NCBI GenBank assembly: GCA_027450065.1
Contig: DAIDKK010000008.1
Span: 1-33,049 of the forward strand
Direction of reading: 5' to 3'
Length of the DNA stretch: 33,049 nucleotides
From: Candidatus Saccharimonadota bacterium
Lineage (GTDB): Bacteria > Patescibacteriota > Saccharimonadia > Saccharimonadales > UBA4665
The notes beneath the pieces were generated by a model that was not told where the DNA came from, made no database searches, and worked only from the letters and a program-made list of their open reading frames with translations. Made by a program: the position numbers and the translations under genes. Positions 21,589-30,208 of the stretch are shown here, one piece after another (positions within the stretch are counted from its first letter, which is position 1; each line of letters begins with the position of its first letter).

Positions 21589-22866
21589 ATGAAATTTGTG
21601 GATACAGCTGAGGTGCACGTAGTGGCGGGCGACGGTGGCAATGGCCGGACGTCTTTTCGGCATGAAAAGTTTGTCGACAGGGGTGGTCCAGACGGTGGTG
21701 ATGGTGGAGTAGGCGGCAGTGTTGTATTTGTGGCAAGCACGAACCAGAATACTCTCATGAATTTTCGCTATCACCAGGAGCTTATCGCGGAGCGCGGCGG
21801 TGACGGTAGTAAAACCCGTAAGCACGGTCGCAATGGTAAAGATCTACGGGTGATGGTGCCAGTCGGTACGGTAGTGTATGATGGTGACGCCATGGTTGCG
21901 GACCTCTCGACAGACGGGCAAGAATGTGTCATTGCGCAAGGTGGGCGCGGTGGTTTTGGTAATGCGCACTTTGTGAGTTCGGTGCGGCAAGCTCCTAAAT
22001 TTGCAGAGCCAGGTGGAGTGGGTGAAGCGCGCGACCTTCGGCTGGAGCTTAAGCTTATTGCGGATGTAGGTCTCGTTGGCCTACCAAACGCAGGCAAGTC
22101 AACGTTCTTGTCAGTCGTGAGTAATGCGCGACCAGAGATTGCCGATTATCCTTTCACGACCCTTACGCCGAATCTTGGCGTGGCCGACGTACGGGGTACG
22201 GGCAGTATGCTTATTGCCGATATCCCCGGCCTTATCGAAGGCGCAGCCGAGGGCAAGGGGCTCGGCGATGAATTTTTACGCCACGTTGAGCGTACCGCGG
22301 TACTGATGCAGCTAGTGGATATAACGAGCGATGATATAGTGGCCGACTATCGCACGATTGAAAAAGAGGTCGCCGCATACTCATCAGAGTTAGCGGGGCG
22401 AGCAAAGATCGTCGTACTGACGAAGATAGATCAGAGCCTACCAGAGCTCGTACAAGAAGCAGAGAAGAAGCTGCAAAAGATTCTACCAAAAAACGTTCAG
22501 GCGTTTGCGATATCAGCACAAGCCCACAAGGGTTTGCAGGAGCTGCTATATGCCACCTATGATCTGGTTCAAAAAGAACGCGTTCGAACGGCGGTGATTG
22601 CTGCTGAGCAAGCGCCAGACGAGGGCTTACCCGTATTGAGGTTGGCCGATGAGGCTGGTTGGAAGGTTGAAAAGCAGGATGATAGATTTATGGTCAGTGG
22701 GCCAAAGGTAGATCGTTTTGCTGCTCGCACGGACTTTGCTAATGATGAGTCTATCGCCCGCCTACGCGATATTATGCGCAAGCAGGGCATTATGCACGAG
22801 CTTTCCCGCCAAGGTGCTGAGCCTGGCGCCACGATTGTCCTCGCCACCGGTACGCTAGAGCTTTAG
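21589..22866 (+). CDS. obgE: GTPase Obg (CgtA)
   Basis: 425 aa, standard length. The glycine-rich Obg fold (about 1-157; G-D-G-G-N-G, G-G-D-G-G-V-G-G) is followed by the G domain: G1 G-L-P-N-A-G-K-S-T near 163-171, switch F-T-T-L-T-P-N-L-G, G3 D-I-P-G-L-I-E-G-A, G4 T-K-I-D (T instead of the commoner N), G5 S-A-Q. A C-terminal OCT-type domain follows (about 340-425). Obg binds the 50S subunit and couples ribosome assembly to ppGpp and cell state. Starts with M-K-F-V-D, typical of the family. Confidence 0.95.
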   Translation: MKFVDTAEVHVVAGDGGNGRTSFRHEKFVDRGGPDGGDGGVGGSVVFVASTNQNTLMNFRYHQELIAERGGDGSKTRKHGRNGKDLRVMVPVGTVVYDGDAMVADLSTDGQECVIAQGGRGGFGNAHFVSSVRQAPKFAEPGGVGEARDLRLELKLIADVGLVGLPNAGKSTFLSVVSNARPEIADYPFTTLTPNLGVADVRGTGSMLIADIPGLIEGAAEGKGLGDEFLRHVERTAVLMQLVDITSDDIVADYRTIEKEVAAYSSELAGRAKIVVLTKIDQSLPELVQEAEKKLQKILPKNVQAFAISAQAHKGLQELLYATYDLVQKERVRTAVIAAEQAPDEGLPVLRLADEAGWKVEKQDDRFMVSGPKVDRFAARTDFANDESIARLRDIMRKQGIMHELSRQGAEPGATIVLATGTLEL

Positions 22867-22901
22867 ACTCATCGTCACTTACTCGCGTCAAGCGTATGCC
22901 G

Positions 22902-22910
22902 TGGTACACT
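22902..22910 (+). promoter_or_regulatory. Extended -10 for sbcB, leaderless
   Basis: TGG-TACACT ends 7 nt before the ATG at 22918; no Shine-Dalgarno is present. Confidence 0.5.
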
Positions 22911-22917
22911 GATTTGT

Positions 22918-24372
22918 ATGGCAAAGCAACACGTCGCCCAGACATTCTTTTGGTATGACCTTGAAACGACAGGCATACTTCCACGCGAAGATAGAATTAT
23001 GCAGTTTGCTGGGCAACGCACGGACATGGAGCTTAACCCCATCGGTGAGCCCGTGAATGTACTGGTGCGTCTCGGCGAAGATATTCTACCGGCTCCGGAT
23101 GCTATTTTACTGACCGGTATTACGCCCCAGCAAACGATTCGCGATGGGGTATCGGAGGTCGAATTTCTCCGTCAGTTCTACGAGGAGATCGCACTACCTG
23201 GTACGATTTTTGTCGGATTTAATAGTATCCGGTTCGATGATGAGTTTATGCGCTACCTGCACTACCGTAACTTTTATGATGCTTACGAATGGCAGTGGAA
23301 AGATGGCCGTGGCCGCTGGGATTTGCTCGACGTGGTTCGTATGACCCGTGCTTTGCGGCCTGAAGGAATCAATTGGCCAATCGTCGATGGCAAACCCGGT
23401 AATCGACTCGAGCTGCTCACCAAGGCAAACGGCATTGCGCACCAAGATGCGCATGACGCACTCGGAGATGTTCGAGTGTCAATTGCATTTGCAAAACTTA
23501 TTCAAACCAAACAGCCCAAACTTTTTAGTTGGCTACTCGAGTATCGCGACAAAGCAAAGGTGGCGGCATTGGTCGAAAAAGACGAACCTTTTGTGTATAG
23601 CAGCGGCAAATACGATGCCGATACAGAGAAAACTACCATCGCCATCCGTATTGCACCTCACCCAAAGAACAAAGGTGCACTTGTATATGATTTACGGCAC
23701 GATCCGGCGCTGTTTCTTGGGCTTTCTCCAGAACAGCTGGCTGAGCGTTGGCGTTGGACAAGAGAGCCAGATGCCCCGATGCGCCTGCCGGTAAAAACGA
23801 TGCAATACAATCGCTGTCCAGCTATTGCACCAGTATCGGTGCTGGATGCGTCCTCGCAGGAGCGCCTTAAAATTGATTTGGCAGCAGTAGCCAAGCATCG
23901 CAAAGTGCTACAGCAAAATCCAGAGTTTATCACTCGTGTGCTGGCTGCGCTCGAAATTCTTGATGCCGAACAGACCTCTCGACAAGCCTCTACTGCCGCT
24001 CCAGTTGACGCACAGCTGTACAATGGCTTCTTTGGCGACCAGGATAGAACGGTGATGGCGGTCGTGCGTGCCGCCCAGCCGCAAGACCTGAGCGAATTGG
24101 TTCAAGACCTACGAGACTCTCGCCTCAAGGCATTGTTACCTCTATACAAGGCGCGTAACTTCGCTCAATTTTTGACCGATGAAGAACGCGCAGCCTGGGA
24201 ATCGCATCGCTACCATCAGCTTATGGACGGTGGAATAGATAGCAAGCTGGCTCGCTACATGCATCGGTTGCAGGAACTTAATGATACAGTGAAGGATGCA
24301 GACAAGCGGTACTTGCTCGAGGAGTTACAGCTGTATGCCGAAAGTATTATGCCCGTTACCGATAATGACTAG
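22918..24372 (+). CDS. sbcB: Exodeoxyribonuclease I (SbcB-like)
   Basis: 484 aa, close to the E. coli enzyme (475 aa). DnaQ-fold exonuclease: D14-L-E16-T-T-G, R-I-M-Q-F-A, L-L-T-G-I-T-P-Q near 60-67, G-F-N-S-I-R-F-D-D-E, Y-R-N-F-Y-D-A-Y, R-W-D-L-L-D, R-P-E-G-I-N-W-P, and N-G-I-A-H-Q-D-A-H-D-A near 170-180. These track E. coli ExoI almost block by block. The SH3-like and helical C-terminal parts follow. The enzyme degrades single-stranded DNA 3' to 5' in recombination and mismatch repair. Monocistronic. Confidence 0.92.
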   Translation: MAKQHVAQTFFWYDLETTGILPREDRIMQFAGQRTDMELNPIGEPVNVLVRLGEDILPAPDAILLTGITPQQTIRDGVSEVEFLRQFYEEIALPGTIFVGFNSIRFDDEFMRYLHYRNFYDAYEWQWKDGRGRWDLLDVVRMTRALRPEGINWPIVDGKPGNRLELLTKANGIAHQDAHDALGDVRVSIAFAKLIQTKQPKLFSWLLEYRDKAKVAALVEKDEPFVYSSGKYDADTEKTTIAIRIAPHPKNKGALVYDLRHDPALFLGLSPEQLAERWRWTREPDAPMRLPVKTMQYNRCPAIAPVSVLDASSQERLKIDLAAVAKHRKVLQQNPEFITRVLAALEILDAEQTSRQASTAAPVDAQLYNGFFGDQDRTVMAVVRAAQPQDLSELVQDLRDSRLKALLPLYKARNFAQFLTDEERAAWESHRYHQLMDGGIDSKLARYMHRLQELNDTVKDADKRYLLEELQLYAESIMPVTDND

Positions 24373-24379
24373 CACTGAC

Positions 24380-24592
24380 TTAGAGTAGGTGATACTGGCT
24401 GAGGAGCTGCAATACTTTACGCGCCCTGATATTTGCAATGTGCGTATGCCAGTGTTCTCTGATTTTGCTTTGCGAAAGAATAAGTAGTAGAAGCAGGCAA
24501 ACGAAAACCGTTGTATACAGCCATATCGTAAAATCAATTTGAATAGTAGTGCCCGGTATTTGTCCCAGGACAATCATTTCTTGCATACTCAC
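24380..24592 (-). CDS. Small single-pass membrane protein
   Basis: 70 aa from GTG 24592, or 68 aa from ATG 24586. One hydrophobic segment (residues about 23-40, with a run of leucines) and a basic tail with H-W-H-T-H and R-A-R-K. Not recognised. Support comes from a near-consensus minus-strand promoter 27 nt upstream (24619-24647) and its fit in the gap between sbcB and the PGPGW gene. It converges with sbcB, 7 nt apart. No clear ribosome binding site. It could instead be that the promoter drives a small RNA. Confidence 0.5.
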   Translation of the reverse strand: MSMQEMIVLGQIPGTTIQIDFTIWLYTTVFVCLLLLLILSQSKIREHWHTHIANIRARKVLQLLSQYHLL

Positions 24593-24618
24593 CGCCCAAA
24601 GGTTACGTGTTAAAGCGG

Positions 24619-24647
24619 ATTATAACAATTGTTTAGAGTATTTGCAA
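24619..24647 (-). promoter_or_regulatory. Strong minus-strand promoter
   Basis: Reading the minus strand: TTGCAA (24647-24642), 17-nt spacer, TATAAT (24624-24619), with TGT just before the -10. One of the best-matching promoters in the window. It points toward the 70-aa membrane protein. Confidence 0.65.
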
Positions 24648-24664
24648 TTATATTTTATAAACGC

Positions 24665-25075
24665 TTATGGCTTGCGTTTGCGACGCATAGTAGCGAGTCG
24701 TTCACGGTTCATAAGAGATATAAAGGTCGCGACAAAAAAGGCGCTAGCCGCAAGCGATACTTGCCAAATGGCCTCGTGCCGCCAGCCCATGTAGGCAGAG
24801 ACTCCGAAGAGCGCAATGGCAATAAGATCGTAGGCCCATTGTGCAATCGGATGCTTTGGGAAAATGATTTGTACAATTTTGCCGCCATGCTTGAGCACGT
24901 ACTCACGCAAGTCTTTGGCCCACTTGTTGTTGATACTCAGCAGGCTGAGTCCCGCGATAAAGAGGGGGATACCTCCTGGGCCGGGTAACCAGCCAGTCAA
25001 AGCGGCTGTGATAATAAGCAAATACCCTGCAGTGTCAATAATGAAACGCTCCAGGTTACGTTTTAGAAGGCTCAT
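24665..25075 (-). CDS. PGPGW-type membrane protein
   Basis: 136 aa with the signature L-P-G-P-G-G-I-P-L-F near residues 30-39 between two hydrophobic segments, typical of the putative transmembrane PGPGW family. Further hydrophobic stretches at about 80-96 and 104-120; basic tail R-R-K-R-K-P. Biochemical role unknown. A TATACT box (25082-25087, minus strand) ends 6 nt before the ATG, so the mRNA is probably leaderless. Gap of 13 nt to the upstream orphan gene. Confidence 0.78.
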   Translation of the reverse strand: MSLLKRNLERFIIDTAGYLLIITAALTGWLPGPGGIPLFIAGLSLLSINNKWAKDLREYVLKHGGKIVQIIFPKHPIAQWAYDLIAIALFGVSAYMGWRHEAIWQVSLAASAFFVATFISLMNRERLATMRRKRKP

Positions 25076-25081
25076 ATATCT

Positions 25082-25087
25082 AGTATA
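25082..25087 (-). promoter_or_regulatory. -10 box for the PGPGW gene, leaderless
   Basis: On the minus strand TATACT is followed by 6 nt and then ATG. No extended TG and no ribosome site. Confidence 0.45.
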
Positions 25088-25088
25088 A

Positions 25089-26243
25089 CTACTTAATCAT
25101 GGATAGGATAGGTGGTCGCTTCCTCTTTGCCAGTGGCCACAGATCATCATAAACTTGTATCATTATGGCATTTGTTTCGAGTTCGGCTTCTGAAACATGT
25201 CGTTCGCTGTATATTTGTCGTTTAAGTCCTTCTATTGCCCCTTGGCTTATCTGTCTTATGTCTTTCGATTTAGATATTCCATAGTGTTCCGCAAGAATAT
25301 GAAAACCTCTATATATTGCCATTTCATCAAATGTTACCTTTGCGCCTGACTTGGCCGCATGTTCCGCGTAATAGTCCGTTACTATTCTGTGATATGTTTG
25401 GCTAGCTATATCTTGACGCTCATACTCTTTCGTGGCCAGTTGAATAAAAGTATTCCACCCTAACCTTGTACGAATTGTGCCATAGCGAGGACCATAATTA
25501 TAGCTTGCAAGCGTATTGATTGTATCAACTGTAAGTGAACTTTTGCCGTTATAGCGAATAACGTCGGCACCATACGCAATAAAATCTTCGTCGGTCCATG
25601 AGTAGATGTCGGGAAAACCAAGTGCTTCATTCAGCCTACGAAGTCCTCCTCGGTGTACATGTATGTAATTATCTGACGGAGCGAGCCCTGCTTGATTAAG
25701 CTCTCTAATTACCTCCGTTGTAAGCGGTCCTTGGTAGTGTTTTTTGCGAGGGGGTTTTATGTGTGCGTTATACCTGTCAAGTAATAGCTCTGCTAATTCA
25801 TCGACGGACAAATTTCCATATTCGATATTGCGGTCATGCATCTGTCTAACATTTTGTATTAATTCTTGAGCGCCAATCTGAGATCTAAAATCGGTGAGAC
25901 CATTAAATCGCCCTTCTTCGCTTAAAAAGTAGGTGCTATGGGGGAAGATGCCAAGTACGTATAGGTGATTTATTATAGGCTTTGTGAGAGCGACAGGTGG
26001 GTTAAGCTCAGCAAGATCTTCTACCACCTTTCGCCCGAGCTTCATAACCATTTCCGTTGACCACATTGACCGCTCGGGTAAGGGATAATCTCCTTTTTCG
26101 AAGGGGAATACTTGTTTTGCAACAAACTCTGCCAATGGAATCATCTGATCAGTTATTACACGACCTGATGTATCAACGGGCACTTCGTTACCTGGAAAAT
26201 CGTAGACGATTCCCGATTCAACGCCAAAGAATAGATGGGGCAT
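25089..26243 (-). CDS. Hypothetical protein with SWxx/WNxF-type repeats
   Basis: 384 aa, from the ATG at 26243 (a GTG directly before it would add one residue). No signal peptide or membrane helix. Residues about 175-290 contain repeated small helical units (R-R-L-N-E-A-L-G-F-P, then T-I-R-T-R-L-G-W-N-T-F-I-Q-L-A). These resemble the helix-turn-helix-like repeats found next to HNH or homing endonucleases, but no nuclease motif is visible. The gene looks more A+T-rich than its neighbours, consistent with acquired DNA. It is divergent from uvrA. DNA binding is a guess; family not recognised. Confidence 0.6.
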   Translation of the reverse strand: MPHLFFGVESGIVYDFPGNEVPVDTSGRVITDQMIPLAEFVAKQVFPFEKGDYPLPERSMWSTEMVMKLGRKVVEDLAELNPPVALTKPIINHLYVLGIFPHSTYFLSEEGRFNGLTDFRSQIGAQELIQNVRQMHDRNIEYGNLSVDELAELLLDRYNAHIKPPRKKHYQGPLTTEVIRELNQAGLAPSDNYIHVHRGGLRRLNEALGFPDIYSWTDEDFIAYGADVIRYNGKSSLTVDTINTLASYNYGPRYGTIRTRLGWNTFIQLATKEYERQDIASQTYHRIVTDYYAEHAAKSGAKVTFDEMAIYRGFHILAEHYGISKSKDIRQISQGAIEGLKRQIYSERHVSEAELETNAIMIQVYDDLWPLAKRKRPPILSMIK

Positions 26244-26357
26244 CACTATTTAATAACATGATTGTGTACAATTATCTACATTAGTTTTGCGTAACTATAA
26301 CACTCGCATACAACGAGGCAAGACAAAGCGATTATAGAAAAACTTAGAAAATCAGCG

Positions 26358-26363
26358 TATACT
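26358..26363 (+). promoter_or_regulatory. -10 box for uvrA, near-leaderless
   Basis: TATACT ends 10 nt before the ATG at 26374, giving a 5' leader of at most a few nt. No LexA- or SOS-type palindrome is seen in the 130-nt divergent gap. Confidence 0.45.
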
Positions 26364-26373
26364 ATACCGGCTT

Positions 26374-29187
26374 ATGACTCATGACGAAATAGTGGTAAAA
26401 GGTGCGCGCGAGCACAACCTAAAGAATATAGATGTGTCTATTCCGCGCGAAAAGCTGGTAGTTATTACCGGCCTGAGTGGCTCTGGCAAATCGAGCCTGG
26501 CTTTTGATACCATTTATGCCGAAGGCCAGCGCCGCTATGTAGAATCGCTCAGTGCCTATGCCCGCCAATTCTTAGGGCTGATGGAAAAGCCCGACGTTGA
26601 CCAAATAGATGGTTTGAGCCCAGCTATATCAATTGACCAAAAATCGACCAGCCGAAACCCGCGTAGTACTGTAGCAACCGTTACGGAAATTTATGATTAC
26701 CTGCGACTATTGTATGCCCGGATTGGCATCCCACACTGTCCGGTTTGTGGTGAGCCTGTAGTGCGCCAAACAGCCGCAAATATTATTGACCAAGTCGCTA
26801 TACAACCAGCAGGTGTGCGTCTTATGATTCTTGCCCCGGTCGTGACGGATAAAAAAGGTGCGTTCGAGCACATCCCGGAGCAGTATTTGCGTGCCGGCTT
26901 TGCACGTGTGCGCGTTGACGGCGTAGTGTATGCGCTCGATGAATTCCCTGAGCTCGATAAAAACATGCGCCACAATATACAAATTGTCGTCGACCGGCTT
27001 GTAAACGATGCAGATTCACGTGCTCGGCTGGCTCAAAGTGTTGAGCAAGCACTCGACGTTGCGGAGGGGAAACTGGTGATGCTCAATGCCGATACGAACG
27101 AAGAAACAAGCTTTAGCCTCATGTACGCCTGCCCAGGCCACCCAGAAGTTGCTATCCCCGAACTCGAGCCCCGCACCTTTAGTTTTAATAGCCCACATGG
27201 GGCTTGCCCGGTTTGTACGGGTCTTGGCAACAGGTTAGTGGTTGACCCGGAACTGGTTATACCTAATGGTAGATTAACCATCGCAGAGGGCGCCATACGG
27301 CCGTTTAATCGTATCAATATGGATAACTGGTACATCAAAAAGCTACAGGCCGTGGCAGACAAGCACGGCTTTGATTTGCACGAACCAACGGCGAGTATCA
27401 GCGCGGCAAACATGCAACGCATACTCTATGGCACGGGCGATGAAGTCTACAGCGTGAGTCTTGGCAGCGGACGTTCGTTCAATACAACCTACGAAGGTGT
27501 TATTCCAAATCTGGAGCGGCGACACAAAGAAACCGAGAGCGATTTTATGCGCCGTGATATAGAACGTTTTATGCAAGAAAAGCCATGTAGCGCCTGCAAA
27601 GGGCTTCGTCTAAAGCCAGAAGTGCTGGCGGTGACAATCGACGGCAACTCTATTATGGATACCTGCAATCTCTCAATCGATGAGGCGCTCGAATATTTTA
27701 CCCACCTAAAGCTCAACGCTACCGAGACGCAAATAGCACGCTTAGTGCTCAAGGAAATTGCATCGCGCCTGCAGTTTTTGGTTGATGTTGGGCTGAACTA
27801 CCTTACGTTGCTGCGGGGCGCCACGACCCTGAGCGGTGGCGAGGCCCAGCGCATTCGATTGGCTACCCAAATCGGTTCGGGCCTGATGGGAGTGTTGTAT
27901 GTGCTCGACGAGCCAAGCATTGGCCTGCATCAGCGTGATAATGCGCGTCTTATCGCAACCCTAAAGCACCTGCGGGATCTGGGTAATACGGTACTTGTGG
28001 TTGAGCACGACGAGGAGACGATTCGAACTGCCGACTACTTGCTCGATATTGGCCCGGGTGCAGGCGTACACGGTGGCTATGTGGTGGCGGAAGGCACACC
28101 GGCCGAAGTCGAAAAGGTCAAAGACAGTATCACTGGCCAGTACCTCAGCGGTAGAAAGAAAATTGCTGTGCCGGCGAAGCGACGCAAGGGCAACGGCAAA
28201 GTGCTGCGTATTGTGGGTGCCAAAGAAAACAACCTCAAAAATATTGATGTAACCATCCCACTCGGTGAGCTGGTGGTGGTCAGCGGCGTGAGCGGCTCTG
28301 GTAAGTCGAGTCTTATCAATGACATCCTGGCCAAAGAATTGCAGGCTCGTTTACATCGCGCCAACACGGTGCCGGGTCGGCATGAAGACATTGAGGGCAT
28401 CGATAATCTGGACAAGGCAATTGTGATTGATCAGTCGCCAATTGGTCGAACACCACGAAGTAATCCAGCAACCTACACGGGTCTATTTACGCCTATCCGC
28501 GAATTATTCTCGAGCGTGCCAGAAGCAAAATTGCGCGGTTATTCCCCTGGGCGCTTTAGCTTTAACGTCAAGGGTGGGCGCTGCGAAAACTGCTCTGGTG
28601 ATGGCATTATCAAGATAGAAATGCACTTTTTGCCGGATGTGTATGTGCCCTGTGAGGTTTGCCACGGCAAGCGCTATAACCGTGAAGCGCTCGAGATTCA
28701 TTACAAGGGTAAAACTATCTCTGACGTGCTAGAAATGACGTGCGAGCAAGCACTCGACTTTTTCGAAAACATTCCTGCGATTGCCCGCAAACTCCAGACG
28801 CTCGTTGATGTTGGCTTGGGCTACATCACACTTGGGCAGCCGGCAACGACCCTAAGTGGTGGAGAAGCGCAGCGTATTAAGCTGGCGAGCGAACTCAGCC
28901 GTCGCGCGACTGGTCGGACACTGTATATTCTCGACGAACCGACAACAGGCCTGCACATCGCCGATGTCGAGAAGTTATTAGGTGTCATGCACGCCTTGGT
29001 AGACACCGGTAACAGCATGGTTGTGATTGAGCACAACCTAGATGTTATCAAGAGTGCTGACTGGCTGATAGATATGGGACCAGAAGGTGGTAATGCCGGC
29101 GGCACAATCATTGTCGAGGGTACACCAGAGAAGGTGGCTGCTACTGCCGCATCGTACACCGGCCAGTACCTAAAGCACATGCTGTAG
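26374..29187 (+). CDS. uvrA: Excinuclease ABC subunit A
   Basis: 937 aa, full length. UvrA is the damage-sensing ABC ATPase of nucleotide excision repair. N-half Walker [10 protein letters not shown] near 32-40, with Y-A-R-Q-F-L-G. First zinc site is C-P-G-H ... C-P-V-C around 252-285; one Cys is replaced by His. ABC signature [12 protein letters not shown] and Walker [11 protein letters not shown] near 485-520. C-half Walker [10 protein letters not shown] near 636, second zinc module C-E-N-C-S-G-D-G ... C-E-V-C-H-G-K, and signature [11 protein letters not shown]. The end abuts R1 copy 2. Confidence 0.97.
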   Translation: MTHDEIVVKGAREHNLKNIDVSIPREKLVVITGLSGSGKSSLAFDTIYAEGQRRYVESLSAYARQFLGLMEKPDVDQIDGLSPAISIDQKSTSRNPRSTVATVTEIYDYLRLLYARIGIPHCPVCGEPVVRQTAANIIDQVAIQPAGVRLMILAPVVTDKKGAFEHIPEQYLRAGFARVRVDGVVYALDEFPELDKNMRHNIQIVVDRLVNDADSRARLAQSVEQALDVAEGKLVMLNADTNEETSFSLMYACPGHPEVAIPELEPRTFSFNSPHGACPVCTGLGNRLVVDPELVIPNGRLTIAEGAIRPFNRINMDNWYIKKLQAVADKHGFDLHEPTASISAANMQRILYGTGDEVYSVSLGSGRSFNTTYEGVIPNLERRHKETESDFMRRDIERFMQEKPCSACKGLRLKPEVLAVTIDGNSIMDTCNLSIDEALEYFTHLKLNATETQIARLVLKEIASRLQFLVDVGLNYLTLLRGATTLSGGEAQRIRLATQIGSGLMGVLYVLDEPSIGLHQRDNARLIATLKHLRDLGNTVLVVEHDEETIRTADYLLDIGPGAGVHGGYVVAEGTPAEVEKVKDSITGQYLSGRKKIAVPAKRRKGNGKVLRIVGAKENNLKNIDVTIPLGELVVVSGVSGSGKSSLINDILAKELQARLHRANTVPGRHEDIEGIDNLDKAIVIDQSPIGRTPRSNPATYTGLFTPIRELFSSVPEAKLRGYSPGRFSFNVKGGRCENCSGDGIIKIEMHFLPDVYVPCEVCHGKRYNREALEIHYKGKTISDVLEMTCEQALDFFENIPAIARKLQTLVDVGLGYITLGQPATTLSGGEAQRIKLASELSRRATGRTLYILDEPTTGLHIADVEKLLGVMHALVDTGNSMVVIEHNLDVIKSADWLIDMGPEGGNAGGTIIVEGTPEKVAATAASYTGQYLKHML

Positions 29188-29227
29188 CCGAGCGCTGAAG
29201 CCTCGCTCTTCCCGTAACCTGAGCCTG

Positions 29228-29461
29228 CCGAAGGATATTCCGGTGTCTTTGTTTCGATTCCGGCTTTACCCGGACTCGCCTTCTTTTGTCGTGATGCAAA
29301 AGAAGCAAAACCTCTAGGCACACTTCCATCCTCTTGGTCGAATGATTGTCGAACGTACAACCAATGGGTACGAACGCTCCTATGGAGCTAAGTACCCATT
29401 GACCCTACCGGGAACGTTGTACGTTCGACCAACATATCGAGCCAGGAGATTCCAGAGTGCC
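29228..29461. repeat. R1 copy 2: ~235-nt structured intergenic repeat
   Basis: Counterpart of 377-611. Stems: 29259-29263/29270-29274; 29280-29288 with 29297-29305 (9 bp perfect); basal CTCTTGG 29331-29337 with CCAGGAG 29442-29448; long arm 29348-29360 with 29417-29429 (13 bp perfect), 29363-29371 with 29392-29400 (9 bp perfect), apical 29376-29380/29384-29388, and side hairpin 29403-29405/29410-29412. The long arm shares little sequence with copy 1 but has the same plan. The left edge is preceded by CCTGAGCCTG (29218-29227), reminiscent of widespread REP-like palindromes. It fills the gap between the convergent uvrA and dedA genes and ends 6 nt before the dedA stop. Confidence 0.82.
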
Positions 29462-29467
29462 GGGATG

Positions 29468-30088
29468 CTACGATTCTTTGCTGCGGCGAAACAGCTTGGC
29501 GCGGATTTTTGGGTCTTTGAGGGCGTGATAGATGGTTGGGACTAGTGTGATAAGTACAATGCCGATTAGGACGGGATCAACGTACTTTTGTATACCAGGT
29601 ATCTTGCTGCCGACAAAGTAGCCAAAAAGCGTTACGCTCATGGCCCACACGATATCACCGATGGCGTCGAATATGACAAACTGCTTATAGTCCATTTTAC
29701 CCGCACCCGCTGTAACCGGTGCAAACGAGCGGACGACTGGAATGAAGTGTGCCAGTAGCATTGTTTTGGTACCGTATTTTTCGTAAAACCATTCTGCTTT
29801 CATGATGTAATCGTGGCGGAAGATAAGACCGTCCTCTTTTTTGAACAGACGAGGGCCAAGTCTCCGGCCAATGTGGTAGCCGGTATTATCACCTGCAATG
29901 GCTGCCAAGGCGATGATGATGATAGCCCAAACCACCGAGAGCTGGCCAGCGGCAGCGAGGATACCGGCGCTTAGTAGCAGCGTATCGCCAGGAAAGAAGA
30001 AACCAACCATCATGCCAGATTCGGCGAAGATAATAAGCGCGATGAGTAAAAGACCACCGGTTTGTACCATGTGAGCAACGTCAAACAT
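29468..30088 (-). CDS. DedA-family membrane protein
   Basis: 206 aa. DedA/VTT family, thought to move or flip lipids such as undecaprenyl phosphate. Hallmarks: F-F-P-G-D-T-L-L-L-S-A-G near residues 31-42, G-D-N-T-G-Y-H-I-G-R-R-L-G near 64-76, H-F-I-P-V-V-R-S-F-A-P-V-T-A-G near 113-127 and the membrane-embedded segment after it, ending in a helix followed by a basic tail. Several hydrophobic segments. On the minus strand TACAAT (30101-30096) ends 7 nt before the ATG; AGGAG lies inside those 7 nt and would not be transcribed if this -10 is used. Convergent with uvrA. Confidence 0.9.
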   Translation of the reverse strand: MFDVAHMVQTGGLLLIALIIFAESGMMVGFFFPGDTLLLSAGILAAAGQLSVVWAIIIIALAAIAGDNTGYHIGRRLGPRLFKKEDGLIFRHDYIMKAEWFYEKYGTKTMLLAHFIPVVRSFAPVTAGAGKMDYKQFVIFDAIGDIVWAMSVTLFGYFVGSKIPGIQKYVDPVLIGIVLITLVPTIYHALKDPKIRAKLFRRSKES

Positions 30089-30095
30089 AGCTCCT

Positions 30096-30101
30096 ATTGT
30101 A
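30096..30101 (-). promoter_or_regulatory. -10 box for dedA, leaderless
   Basis: TACAAT on the minus strand, 7 nt before ATG. An AGGAG sits between box and start, so a start from a farther upstream promoter would use it. Confidence 0.45.
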
Positions 30102-30149
30102 CCGTATGGCCGGTATCCTGCCTAACACTGGATAATTGACAGAAGCTTT

Positions 30150-30178
30150 TTGTCGCAGCCTAAGAAATATGCTACACT
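30150..30178 (+). promoter_or_regulatory. Promoter for rplY
   Basis: TTGTCG (30150-30155), 17 nt, TACACT (30173-30178) preceded by TGC, an extended -10. The leader of about 24 nt carries a strong purine-rich ribosome site (GAGAGGGAG). Confidence 0.5.
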
Positions 30179-30208
30179 ATACATTGAATTTAAGAGAGGG
30201 AGTCCCAC

